64,000 nt of DNA from Ridgeia piscesae (lineage: Eukaryota > Annelida > Polychaeta > Sabellida > Siboglinidae): assembly GCA_025642075.2 (NCBI GenBank), contig JAODUO010000422.1:58501-122500 (forward strand), read 5' to 3'. A model generated the notes under the pieces. The model had not been told where the DNA came from. It made no database searches and saw only the letters and a list, made by a program, of their open reading frames with translations. Position numbers and translations under genes: made by a program. The stretch's first letter is position 1, and each line of letters begins with the position of its first letter. Positions 39,119-52,090 of the stretch are shown piece by piece.

Positions 39119-40117
39119 TTTCTGTAAAATATATATAATGATATATGTACATTTTAACTGAACGTCAAGTAAATCAGTTTGTTAACAGATCAAGCCCCAC
39201 TGTTTAAAGTTAATAAAGGAATGGCGTGTGTTATGTATTTTTCATTGTATTTTTTACTTCGAATGTTTAGAAGGGCGTAGCACATTATACGTCGTTTGAC
39301 TACAGGTATCTCATCATCATCAGCAATACACCAGGCCATACATCTGCATGATGTTGCTGTTGACAATATTGTCCTTCATCCATTAATGTATTCAGCCTTG
39401 TTTCGCACCAGGTTCAGCTTGAAGCCATGCGCGCCGTCTGGTGGCAACTTATTGGTCAACCTAAGGTGCTGCAGTAGTCCGCTCCAGCTGACCTCGTATT
39501 TCACAATTTTTAAACATGACCAAAGTTGATACGTGTTGACCATGTGAGCTGCTTCCCGGTGTCTGCAAACACAGTGGGTGCATGTCTATACTGCTATAAT
39601 AATAACAAATAATATAAATAAGAGTATTTGTCCACGCCATATCTCTAGCAATAAAACCATTCAGAGGTGCATTACGCTTTACAGGAATATACAGATAACC
39701 TTAAAGTTAAAACACAGAGATGTTGTTGTAAAATACTAGTATTGTGGTCTGCTACACATAAACTGAGATGTGAACATCTACTTCCATTCTTGCAACCGAC
39801 TTATGCATCATTTCGTATAATTAGTACAATACAATCATCTTTAATCATGCAAAATGGGATATTCATGGGGTATAAATTCACATTAACTAATGTCAATAAC
39901 AGTAGATGTAATCTCAGATCATACACAGTTCATACTCGTTTCCCCACCGTAGTCATCTGTCTGTTCTGCTATAATATTGGCCATAGCCATGAATCTATTA
40001 CAGCATGCATAAAACAAATAATTAATCCGGTAAGAAACAGTTGGCCGACGTGTACTGAAGGGACACACTAGTTTACAACCGCAGTCAGAGATCTGCCAAC
40101 TGGGAGTGTATAGTTTT

Positions 40118-40118
40118 A

Positions 40119-40164
<46 letters not shown>
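40118..40164. repeat. (AT)n microsatellite
   Basis: About 45 bases of uninterrupted AT dinucleotide. Confidence 0.97.
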
Positions 40165-40167
<3 letters not shown>

Positions 40168-41039
40168 GTGCTTAACTAACCATTCCTGGTAAGCTTCTTG
40201 TTGTATATTTGCATGGAGGGAGTTTCTGCTCTCTTGTAAATATATCAGCCCAAAACGATGATTTTCACTTCCCTTTAAAAGTCCATTCAAGAACAAAGAG
40301 CTATAAGTTGAGGAGAAAACTACCAAATTAACGGTGACATCTAAGACAACGAATCAAGCGACCATGTCACCCAAGATGACAGTTGTTGGGTGCAACTAAT
40401 TCGACCACAGCGCATTACTGGAGTCGCCATAATAAGGTCAAAAAATAGAAGGACAAAGTGTGTCTGTTTCGGACGCCACGATTAGCAGACGCGTAATGTC
40501 CGTAGTTACAAACAAAACTTGTTTACTCATAACTACCCCCAAAGAATGTCGATGCATGTTGTTAAAACACGCGTGGGCGGTGACAAATTTATATTTTGCT
40601 ACGTCGTCAAATCGTTTTGAAAGACGACAGCGCTATCTCCAGGGGACGTAATCGTCTACTGGCTAAGACAGGTTGTGTGTGAGTGTACCTTCGGTATTAT
40701 TACTCGTGTGTGCATACTAGTGTACACGGGTATTGTTTGAAGTTGGGGTGTTTGGTGTGGCGGTTGAACCCAGTTGCCCGTGAATGTAAATACCATTGTT
40801 TGAAGTGTTCGGTGAGCGCAAACTATTCCTGCTCGTATCCATGGCGCCGATGTCAACAGATTTCATCATTTTACAGCAGCTTGAGAAACCCACGCCACCG
40901 TGTGGCTCTTGTGTCAACTAACTGCTACTAGGACTGCAGCTAATGTTGCTGTTGCTGCATCTGCTACTAAATACTGTAGATGCTGCTAATAATGCTACTT
41001 CCAATAAACCACACCACGATCATTGTTCTACCATTGTTA

Positions 41040-41245
41040 CTGTATTAATGAGTAACTGGCTATAGACAGTGGTGGATATGTGTACGAGCAGCCTTAGCGC
41101 ATTAATTGTAGCATATGGCTGGATGCTTCCCAGAGAAGCCGTGATGGTGTCTGAGTGAACAGGTCTGTCAGGGAAGTAAAGTGTAAAGCGCTTTGAACGG
41201 TCCAAAGGGCTGGATACTGCGCTATATAAGAACTTGCCTTTACTT
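41040..41245 (+). mobile_element. non-LTR retrotransposon 3' tail
   Basis: Contains gtgtaaagcgctttgaacgg and gcgctatataagaacttgcc followed by a short cctttacttgcctttt repeat. This motif pair is common at the 3' end of LINE-2/CR1-like elements and the SINEs that share their tails. No reverse transcriptase is attached. Confidence 0.65.
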
Positions 41246-41293
41246 GCCTTTTATGTCAGATAACAGCGTATCCACATAATTAATACATACCTA

Positions 41294-41297
<4 letters not shown>

Positions 41298-41365
<68 letters not shown>
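41298..41365. repeat. (AT)n microsatellite
   Basis: About 66 bases of pure AT dinucleotide just past the LINE tail. Confidence 0.97.
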
Positions 41366-41366
<1 letters not shown>

Positions 41367-41589
41367 CAGTCTGAAGAGGAAAGGCAAATTGTGAACGTCG
41401 TCACAAATTATAACAGATGCCTCACCCCCGTCCTCTGATCTCATGAGATGAGCCGAGCCGACAGCGGAAACACGGAAGTTACGGCGGCTACTACTCGTCG
41501 TCTTCAACAACTTCCGATGTCATGTCCGCCAGGGCGGAAGTGAAAAACAGGAGAAACAACAATAATATCAGCAAAATGATGTGTGTGCA

Positions 41590-41655
41590 TTTGTGTGTGT
41601 GCGTTTGTGTGTGTGTGTGTGCGTGTATGCGTGCGTGCGTGCGTGTGTGTGTGCT

Positions 41656-41735
<80 letters not shown>
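41590..41735. repeat. (GT)n then (AT)n microsatellite
   Basis: A GT/GC tract is followed by about 78 bases of AT dinucleotide. Confidence 0.95.
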
Positions 41736-41736
<1 letters not shown>

Positions 41737-41893
41737 TCATAGACCTATGCATGTAGAATGCTTTCTTGACACAGGGGAAGTTAAACTGTCTTAAGTATTT
41801 ATTTATTTATTTATTACGTAGTCACAAGTGATTCGGCCGAACGTTCTAAAACAGTCTTTCCAGGAAATTGACATCACTTTTTTTAACCGACCG

Positions 41894-42225
<332 letters not shown>

Positions 42226-43917
42226 CGTACAAAATACAAATATGCCTGTGTGACTTTACATTCAATAAACAATGTCACCCTTGAGACGACGAGCCGTAGG
42301 GCCTAGATCGAGTGGCCGCTGCTGTATCAGTTGACCACTGTTTGTCGTCACCACGGTATTCCCTGCCAGTGTGTGCCGATCCATTAACCATATTTGCCAA
42401 GTACCATGGACTACACCTAACACACTGTGTGGTAGTTAACTCAAACATAAGGCATTGACAATGTTATGGACGGGACATACGCTGACATCAGCCTCTTTAG
42501 CGTAAGGGTTTGACTTTGTCCTTGTATAACCTGCTATAACACTATATTGTAACATGGCAACAGCTACCGTTCAACAGATCCCGTTTACGCCTGCATCCGG
42601 TATCGTAAATAGGCTACATACGGATTTACGGCAGCGTAACTTACTTAGCGAAATAAGTAAGTAAACAGTGCAGTGTTTCAACATCAACATGAATACTGTG
42701 CACACAGACAGAGCACATGCCTTGGGTAACTGCGCGATAGACATGTCTGTAGAGTGGCCACGTGACAGCAATAACATGAAATTACGTGCATTTATCTAGT
42801 TTATTCTCACTAAGAGTGGATAGTAGAAAGTCGTGCATTTATTCTCATTAAACGTTATGTGCCTTTATTCTGATTATATGTTTGTTTTAACCCATGATAT
42901 CAGTTATCCAAGGGATTATGATACAATTACCTCAATGCAAGCGCCAGTTATCCCACTAATTATACTTTTGGGCGGCAGAAAAAATTGTATGTAAAACAAT
43001 TTAGAATTTATTTTATTGTCAACACAACTTGTTTTATTGACTTTAGCGACACATAATTGTTCTTATTGTCACCATATCATATTCAGGTAATTATTAAAAA
43101 CAGCCAAACTAAGCTAGACTTAGCCGCATCATCCCATATGACGGTGTATGCTTTTAACCTTTACTAAATATTTAGTTTCTAGAAGAAAAAAGACTAAACG
43201 GTGGTCTAGCTTTCAGTTTCCAATATGAGCTCATCAACACTAGATGTTACACTTTCCTAGTCACATTTTCAAGATTGTTATTTTAAATTGACTTATCTGT
43301 ATCAGACCCAGACTACTACAAGACGTTCGAAACTTGCACCCGGGACACGACGTGTTACCTCAGGTGTACGGAGTCAGTTTGTCGCTTCTAATTTATCTCA
43401 CAGAATAAAGACAAGGCGACACATCTAGGTTAACCATATAGACACCGTAAATTCAGAACTTCAAATGTTCACTGAATATGTATGCACATGTGATTAACAG
43501 TATTAGCCGCGTACTTATTATTAACATTCCGTTAACAAAGCCAAACATAATCTTGAACGGTGTCGCGTGTTCATCAAGGACTGCCAGTTATTGAAATGGA
43601 AATCTTTGTAGGCACTTCTGAGGCCTGGATATTACAACATACATTGCAAATGGCCTAAGAATGTAACTAAAATTTCACATAGGTGATGACTATCCGGAAA
43701 CAAAGTTAATCTTGATATTAGCCTAGAGCTACTTACACATTGGCAAACCAGTTTAGAAAATATGTCTTGTCCAGCACAACACATTCGCATGTCGCAAATG
43801 CATCAGTCCAAATTAAACTGGAGACTGTTGACAGAGAAGAGCGTGAGAGGACAGTTAGGAAAGAGAAGAGGGAGAAAAAAGACGACGGAAACAGAAACCA
43901 TGCCAGAGAATCGACTT

Positions 43918-46900
43918 TAAGCTGTTAGTGTTTACTTACACAGCTATGTACACGACGATGCCCCAAAATATTTATCCGACCTTGTGTGTCGACACAGACC
44001 TACAAGAACGACCTTGTGTGTCGTCACAGACCTACAAGAACGACATTGTGTGTCGACACAAACCTACAAGAACGACATTGTGTGTCGACACAGACCTACA
44101 AGAACGACCTTGTGTGTCGTCACAGACCTACAAGAACGACATTGAGTGTTCACACAAACCTACAAGAACGACCTTGTGTGTCGACACAGACCTACAAGAA
44201 CGACATTGAGTGTTCACACAAACCTACAAGAACGACATTGTGTGTCCACACAGACCTCCAAGAACGACATTGTGTGTCCATACAGACCTACAAGAACGAC
44301 CTTGTGTGTCCACACAGACCTACAAGAACTACCTTGTATGTCTACACAGACCTACAAGAACGACCTTGTGTGTCCACACAGACCTCCAAGAACGACCTTG
44401 TGTGTTCACACAGACCTACAAGAACGACCTTGTGTGTCCACACCGACCTACAAGAACGACCTTGTGTGTCCACACAGACCTACAAGAACGACCTTGTGTG
44501 TCCACACAGACCTACAAGAACGACCTTGTGTGTCCACACAGACCTACAAGAACGACCTTGTGTGTCCACACAGACCTACAAGAACGACCTTGTGTGTCCA
44601 TACAGACCTACAAGAACGACATTGTGTGTCCACACAGACCTACAAGAACGACCTTGTGTGTCCACACAGACCTCCAAGAACGACCTTGTGTGTCCACACA
44701 GACCTCCAAGAACTACCTTGTGTGTCCACACAGACCTACAAGAACTACCTTGTGTGTCCACACAGACCTACAAGAACGACCTTGTGTGTCCACACAGACC
44801 TACAAGAACGACCTTGTGTGTCCACACAGACCTACAAGAACGACCTTGTGTGTCCACACAGACCTACAAGAACTACCTTGTGTGTCCACACAGACCTACA
44901 AGAACGACCTTGTGTGTCCACACAGACCTACAAGAACTACCTTGTGTGTCCACACAGACCTACAAGAACGACCTTGTGTGTCCACACAGACCTACAAGAA
45001 CGACCTTGTGTGTCCACACAGACCTACAAGAACGACCTTGTGTGTCCACACAGACCTACAAGAACGACCTTGTGTGTCCACATAGACCTACAAGAACTAC
45101 CTTGTATGTCCACACAGACCTACAAGAACTACCTTGTATGTCCACACAGATCTACAAGAACGACCTTGTGTGTCCACACCGACCTACAAGAACGATCTTG
45201 TGTGTCCACACAGACCTACAAGAACTACCTTGTATGTCCACACAGACCTACAAGAACGACCTTGTGTGTCCACACAGACCTCCAAGAACGACCTTGTGTG
45301 TCCACACAGACCTCCAAGAACGACCTTGTGTGTCCACACAGACCTACAAGAACGACCTTGTGTGTCCACACAGACCTACAAGAACTACCTTGTATGTCCA
45401 CACAGATCTACAAGAACGACCTTGTATGTCCACACAGACCTACAAGAACTACCTTGTATGTCCACACAGACCTACAAGAACGACCTTGTGTGTCCACACA
45501 GACCTACAAGAACGACCTTGTGTGTCCACACAGACCTTCAAGAACGACCGTGTGTGTCCACACCGACCTACAAGAACGACCTTGTGTGTCCACACAGACC
45601 TACAAGAACTACCTTGTATGTCCACACAGATCTACAAGAACAACCTTGTATGTCCACACAGACCTACAATAACTACCTTGTATGTCCACACAGACCTACA
45701 AGAACTACCTTGTGTGTCCACACAGACCTCCAAGAACTACCTTGTGTGTCCACACAGACCTCCAAGAACGACCTAGTGTGTCCACACAGACCTACAAGAA
45801 CTACCTTGTGTGTCCACACAGACCTACAAGAACTACCTTGTGTGTCCACACAGACCTACAAGAACTACCTTGTGTGTCCACACAGACCTACAAGAACGAC
45901 CTTGTGTGTCCACACAGACCTCCAAGAACGACCTTGTGTGTCCACACAGACCTCCAAGAACGACCTAGTGTGTCCACACAGACCTACAAGAACTACCTTG
46001 TGTGTCCACACAGACCTCCAAGAACGACCTTGTGTGTCCACACAGACCTACAAGAACTACCTTGTATGTCCACACAGACCTACAAGAACGACCTTGTATG
46101 TCCACACAGACCTACAAGAACTACCTTGTATGTCCACACAGACCTACAAGAACGACCTTGTATGTCCACACAGACCTACAAGAACGACCTTGTGTGTCCA
46201 CACAGACCTCCAAGAACGACCTTGTGTGTCCACACAGACCTCCAAGAACGACCTAGTGTGTCCACACAGACCTACAAGAACGACCTTGTGTGTCCACACA
46301 GACCTACAAGAACTACCTTGTATGTCCACACAGATCTACAAGAACGACCTTGTATGTCCACACAGACCTACAAGAACTACCTTGTGTGTCCACACAGACC
46401 TACAAGAACGACCTTGTGTGTCCACACAGACCTACAAGAACGACCTTGTGTGTCCACACAGACCTACAAGAACGACCTTGTGTGTCCACACAGACCTACA
46501 AGAACTACCTTGTATGTCCACACAGATCTACAAGAACGACCTTGTATGTCCACACAGACCTACAAGAACTACCTTGTGTGTCCACACAGACCTACAAGAA
46601 CTACCTTGTGTGTCCACACAGACCTACAAGAACGACCTTGTGTGTCCACACAGACCTCCAAGAACGACCTTGTGTGTCCACACAGACCTCCAAGAACGAC
46701 CTAGTGTGTCCACACAGACCTACAAGAACGACCTTGTGTGTCCACACAGACCTCCAAGAACGACCTTGTGTGTCCACACAGACCTACAAGAACGACCTTG
46801 TGTTTCCACACAGACCTCCAAGAACGACCTTGTGTGTCCACACAGACCTCCAAGAACGACCTTGTGTGTCCACACAGACCTACAAGAACGACCTTGTGTG

Positions 46901-47335
46901 TCCACACAGACCTACAAGAACGATCTTGTGTGTCCACACAGACCTACAAGAACGACATTGTGTGCCCACACAGACCTACAAGAACGACCTTGTGTGTCCA
47001 CACAGACCAACAAGAACGATCTTGTGTGTCCACACAGACCTACAAAAACGACCTTGTGTGTCCACACAGACCTACAAGAACGATCTTGTGTGTCCACACA
47101 GACCTCCAAGAACGACATTGTGTGTCCACACAGACCTCCAAGAACGACATTGTGTGTCCACACAGACCTACAAGAACATTGCGTTCTGCTAAAAATAACG
47201 TGTTAGCGATTGTGCTGACCTAAGTGAAAGCTGGAGACAACTCCTTTGCGGCCGTAGCACCTTATGGAACGCTTTACCACATGACAGTAAGACGTCTGTC
47301 TGTTTAGCAACTTTCAAGGCACGCCTAAATAATTA
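43918..47335 (+). mobile_element. LINE reverse-transcriptase tail split by a 3.2 kb tandem array
   Basis: Before the array the plus strand encodes LLVFTYTAM and, one frame over, YVHDDAPKYLSDLVCRHRPT. After it comes RTLRSAKNN, then LCGRSTLWNALPHDSKTS and LATFKARLNN. Together these are the conserved C-terminal block of CR1/Jockey-like RTs (APxYLSDL, LRSA, LWNALP, FKxxLK). About 100 units of a repeat derived from the middle now separate the halves. Confidence 0.83.
43985..47180. repeat. 32-base minisatellite inside a LINE
   Basis: About 100 copies of gacctacaagaacgaccttg plus tgtgtccacaca with scattered substitutions (tgtatgtcc, aactacc, cctccaag). Copies in the first 250 bases have tgtgtcgacaca and are closest to the LINE sequence. 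The unit has no stop in any plus frame, so translations repeat every 32 residues across three units, giving open frames up to 690 codons that are not genes. Confidence 0.97.
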
Positions 47336-47689
47336 ATTTCGACTCTCTTTTCTAGCGGCATACTTTAATTTCTGCATTACTTTTATCGATCTTTGGCATT
47401 AGCCTACTCGTACACTTATTATACCTATCAGCTGGGGGTTGGTCGCCTACTACAAGAGTGGAAGATGGCTCCACTTTGAGTAACTTAATTCTATTTGAAT
47501 TATGAACGAATTATTTGCCAAAGGGTACATTTTGTCACGCTATGAATCAGGCACTCACGTGGTCCTTCGTTCCCCTTGCGTTTGCGAATAGGACTATCTG
47601 TATTATTATGCATTTCGCCATAATAAAAAATATCGTAATAATTACTAGTTTCTTTTAAACGTTTTAGCCACTTTGCTTTCATAGGGTTA

Positions 47690-48620
47690 TGGTTAGGGTC
47701 ACAGACGGAAAACGCATCAGTGCCCGGAACGTCAAACGTACTTTCTGATATTTACCGCCACCCGCCGATTGCGCGATTTTGACGTCATGTTACCACCCGA
47801 ATTAGTTAAAACTAATAACAAACTGTTAGCATATACCTGAGTTCTGGCCGCGGTACCTGATTCAGTCGTTTATTATGGTTGCGCGTGTTACTGACTGAAT
47901 TAACAAGATGGTTTAGAAAATGAATGGCTGTTTATTGGTGTGTGGCTTTATAAAACAGTAGTGCCTATCAGGCGACTTTAGTCCCACTTAAGGCTCGGCG
48001 CTGTACAAGGGCCTACTTTCTCGAAACCAAAGTGTGTACCTTAACTACCCGTGATCAAATTAAATATTGTAACTCGCAGTGAAACATGCACGTGCCCCTA
48101 GGTCTCTCTGTATTTTGTGATATTCGCTATAAAATTGGAAATATCGAAATATTCTACTTTCGTGTGTTTTTGTATTTGGCCAAATTTGATTTTAGATGGC
48201 GTCACAGAGAGAAACGCGGCTACATCGTCACAAATTAAACGTAGAACGTTCTTTCTGGCAATTCGAATTAAATGTTTGCTTTCATAGATGACGTCACAGA
48301 GAAAAAACTCGGCGACAGCGTCACTGACCGGGACATCGAACGTTCTTTCTTACATTTACCGCCACCTGCCGAGTGCGTGATTGTGACGTCGTGCCACCTG
48401 CCGAATCAGTTAGAACTAATGGTTTTGATTATGTACTTATGCAAGTCCGTGGTTTTGATACATATTATAGTCTACCTTTGATAACAATTCAATATTGCAA
48501 TTCGCAATAAAACATGCACGTGGATCTATCTGTATGTTATGTTCTTCGCTATATAATTTGAAATGTCACAATAGTATAGTTTGTGAGTGTTTCGTAGTGT
48601 TTGGATCTGGCAAACTTTAT
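47690..48620. repeat. diverged direct duplication, two ~450 bp copies
   Basis: 47690-48180 and 48185-48620 share blocks in the same order: tttaccgccaccygccgatt-like, ttgtgacgtc, ttagaactaat-like, and aaacatgcacgtg with ctatctgtat. Divergence is substantial. This could be a tandem duplication or two copies of one transposon; no coding was found in either. Confidence 0.65.
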
Positions 48621-49377
48621 TGCCAGATCCAAACTTTATTTTGTTGATGGCATCACCCAAAAATGTGGCGATTGGTAAATTTGATTTGGTGGGGAGGCTA
48701 AACCTTTTATTTGTTCCTTTAATTACATTGTTTATCTTGTTAATAACTGATCGATTTAAAACTTCTACTGTATTTTATAATAAGTGTATCAGTGAATCCT
48801 CTCTACAAAAATAAATGTGTACAGTTGCCCATGAAATAAATTAACTTGTACATTAAGTGCCCTCTCTATACCAATGAATGTTAGAATATGCTCATAAGTC
48901 AATTATGTATTGAAACAAATGTGTTATTTGCGTGAAACAAACGTGTGGTATCGTTTATTCAGATAAAATCCACACACCCTGCACGCATAGGAAGCGGGAT
49001 GCTAAGCCACATCAATGATTGCAGCTCAACGATATTGCTAGGATTGCATAAATGTAGGTAATGCGATTTTATAGGACTTTTGTATATTTCGGAGTTTCAT
49101 TAATATATTATATATTCAACATGATTAACAGCTTTTTTTGTGAAGATATCACATACTTTCAGGGATCTTTATTATACCAGGCTTCTAAATTCAAACATTG
49201 CCTGGTGTAGTGCTATAAATTAATCCATGTGTGATACTTAATGTACGCTGAATATGTATAAAAGTAACCAAATAAAATTATCTCAATCCAGTTGTAATAA
49301 TATACAACCTTTGAGCAATCTTTAGGGAAACACAAACTCCCTGTCTAGAATATGTTTTACCGGTAGTTTAACATCAC

Positions 49378-49422
<45 letters not shown>

Positions 49423-49852
49423 GCGCTCACGCACTCACGCACTCACGCACGCGCGCACACACTCACGCACGCACGCACGCACGCGCACACACGTTCACAC
49501 ATACAAACATACTCACGCACACACGTGCGTGCATGCACGCACGCGCGCGCACGCACACGCACAAGCACAAGCACAAGCACAAGCACAAGCACAAGCACAA
49601 GCACAAGCACACACCCGTTTCACCCACTCAGTCACACACACCTACCACTACATGACTGTGTGACCAGACAGAATTGTGTGTGAAAACATTCTCCACACTT
49701 CGAGTGTCAGGTAGGTGTTGAACGTTGCTCCTCTCAGCTAAGAAATCCTGTTCTGACCACTGGGTGGCAGCATGTGACAGGGTTTGTTCTGGAACAGTTT
49801 CTTCTAGTCACACAGTCCAGTTAACACCCCAAACAACTGACAGATGTTAAGT
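48620..49852. other. intergenic, no gene seen
   Basis: AT-rich unique sequence up to 49377, then the simple-repeat block at 49378-49625, then about 230 bases of unique DNA to the small candidate gene. Nothing coding is supported. Confidence 0.5.
49378..49625. repeat. (CA)n, (GCAC)n and (AAGCAC)n simple repeats
   Basis: Three adjoining repeat types; the last is about nine perfect aagcac hexamers at 49561-49612. Confidence 0.95.
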
Positions 49853-51177
49853 TTATTTTGTTGCGGCCAGACGTGTTTGACGTACTTTGTTCTTCAGCGC
49901 CTCCAGTTTGATGGCAGCATCGTCCGTCACCTTCTTATGCAACTTTGAGCCCCTGGACAATGTACAAATAATATCCGGAGCTGGAAACACAAACTGTAAG
50001 CAATGTAAACACTGACAATGCATATGTTCAAGACAATTTTCCCAACACAAACGTTACTTTAAAGTTGACTGAAACATAGTAACCACTGCCCAAATGTAAA
50101 AACATACTATTTAGAGGATATGTGATCGTGACTTGATGAGCACAAAGCTATGGTATATTTTAAATATGTTTTCAAAAATGGATGTTTGACCTATGGATAC
50201 TGCATTTGGTATGACTCGCTCCTATCTACTCAACATACATTTTCTATTTTTTTCTGATTTACTTCATCAATACATTTCTGAATAAAATATTATATATTTA
50301 TTATGTAGATCAACAAATCAGTTGAATATAATATCATGTTTGAAATAAGAAGTCTTCAACATACTAATCAATATCACTACTCTCCATAGTCACAGGATGG
50401 ACAATATTTATTTATTTAAAATATAAAAACATGCAAAAAATATTTACACTTTTGAAATTTATGTTTTCAAATGTAAGGTACCTGCTTAACTGTTATTGAT
50501 CATCATCATGACATCCATTTGTGAAAGATACAACACTCAACAGATAATAAATAAATAAGACTTAGACTAAGTTTCTTTCACCCATACTGGGAACTCGCCC
50601 CTTCCCTCCAACCCCACTGCCCCGGGTCCGACGCCTACACATTTGAACCCACGTCTGAACTGTGAAGTTTATTTGCTATAGGACTCACTGAATTACTATT
50701 AATCATTGAATTAGTCGCTGTGTTCAGCTTAAAGTTGGGTAGTTCTATATCCGTTGTGTGGCGCCACTCTTGTGTCAAAAAGTTACACGTCACACTTCAC
50801 TCTTCACTGAATTCGTGGTGAAAAAATATGTATAAATAACCTAGTTACTGGCGTCAAGTGGATCCTGTCATGCTTCTGTCTCTGCTGTGCGTTTACGCTT
50901 AATAAGCTAATTAGGATTCAGGTGTAACAAGCAACTGCAACGTCATGGTAATTATATACATCATAATTACATAAAGTGATAAACTGATAAAGTTGATAAG
51001 TAGTGTTGATTAGAAAGTGAGACAGTATCCAATACATTTTAGGAAAAGAAAACATCATGCTTACAACGTGCGCCAAAATAATGGTACCATGGAAATCATC
51101 CGAACACTATAAAATACCACATAAGCGAAGTCGAAGAGAGCCAACTGCTGAACAACCACAGCCCCAGGTGCAGCCAT
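49853..51177 (-). CDS. possible small two-exon gene, unknown product
   Basis: The 3' exon 49980-49853 has acceptor gtttccag and encodes PDIICTLSRGSKLHKKVTDD, then AIKLEALKNKVRQTRLAATK and stop. Its Lys-rich, even composition looks like real coding sequence. A possible first exon begins at ATG 51177 in good context (CAAGATGG) and encodes MAAPGAVVVQQLALFDFAYV before weak donors near 51110. Only the donor A|GTGTTC fits the phase. I do not recognise the protein and there may be missed middle exons. The polyadenylation signal AATAAA overlaps the stop codon at 49853-49855. Confidence 0.33.
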
Positions 51178-52044
51178 CTTGAGACTTGACGTCGTAAGTC
51201 GCAATCCTCGGCGACGATTTTTGCTTTTTATGCATTGTCATTCGATTTGTGACTGTAAGGACATTTCAGCCCGTAGTTGTAGACTGATTTTGTTTTGCTT
51301 GATATCTGTGAAACGAAAGAAATCAATATTTTGAGGCGTTAACCTCCGATTACCCAAACTCCGTGAGGTGGCAGCACTTTTTTTTTTAGCCTCGTACATC
51401 CTTCTTCCAATAATCCACTACCGTCAATTATGACGATTTCGTGGGGAGGTGATTATATGCATGTAAAACACCTAATGTCAATCTTGTCAAAAGTACCTTC
51501 AACCTAGCCCTATTCTTGAGTGGATAGCCATTGCCGGAAGTTGCCACCAGGGCGGATTTACCCCAGAATAGGGTAGATACAAAAAATAATAAATACATTA
51601 AAATACTGTACAAAAGTGCAGTTGCTTATGAAACAGGAATTATGACAGGATTAGTACACAAAATAAAACGTAGAAAAAAATCATCAAAACCTAACAATGA
51701 AAAATTTTCATTTATGTTTATTTTGAATTTGACATATGTTTCAGTATGTTTAATTTTGAATAGTTTTTTAAATAATTATTTGACAGTCCTGACAACACAC
51801 TTTGTGACAATTTATTGTGGTATTTGCCATTTACTATATGTCAGCACCAGTAGCCAATTTCTAAAATTGTAATATTTTATCTTTACTCATAATTAATTTT
51901 ATTTTTTACATCTTATTTAGTAAATTAATCAAGTATGTTTATACCATTTATGCATTTTAAATCAATTACATTGTGACTTCTTCTGCATCTAGGGTTTTAG
52001 AACATAGAAAGGAAACATTCTAATTACTATTTAATTATAGTATG

Positions 52045-52090
<46 letters not shown>

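Noticed and set aside
39296..39560. Possible retroelement coding near 39.3-39.5 kb
   Set aside because: Some phrases look RT-like (HLRLTNKLPPDG) but no catalytic block or consistent frame could be shown.
43986..47223. Open frames up to 690 codons on the plus strand
   Set aside because: The 32-base unit has no stop in any plus frame; the peptide repeats every 32 residues. Only the LINE remnants at its ends are real coding relics.
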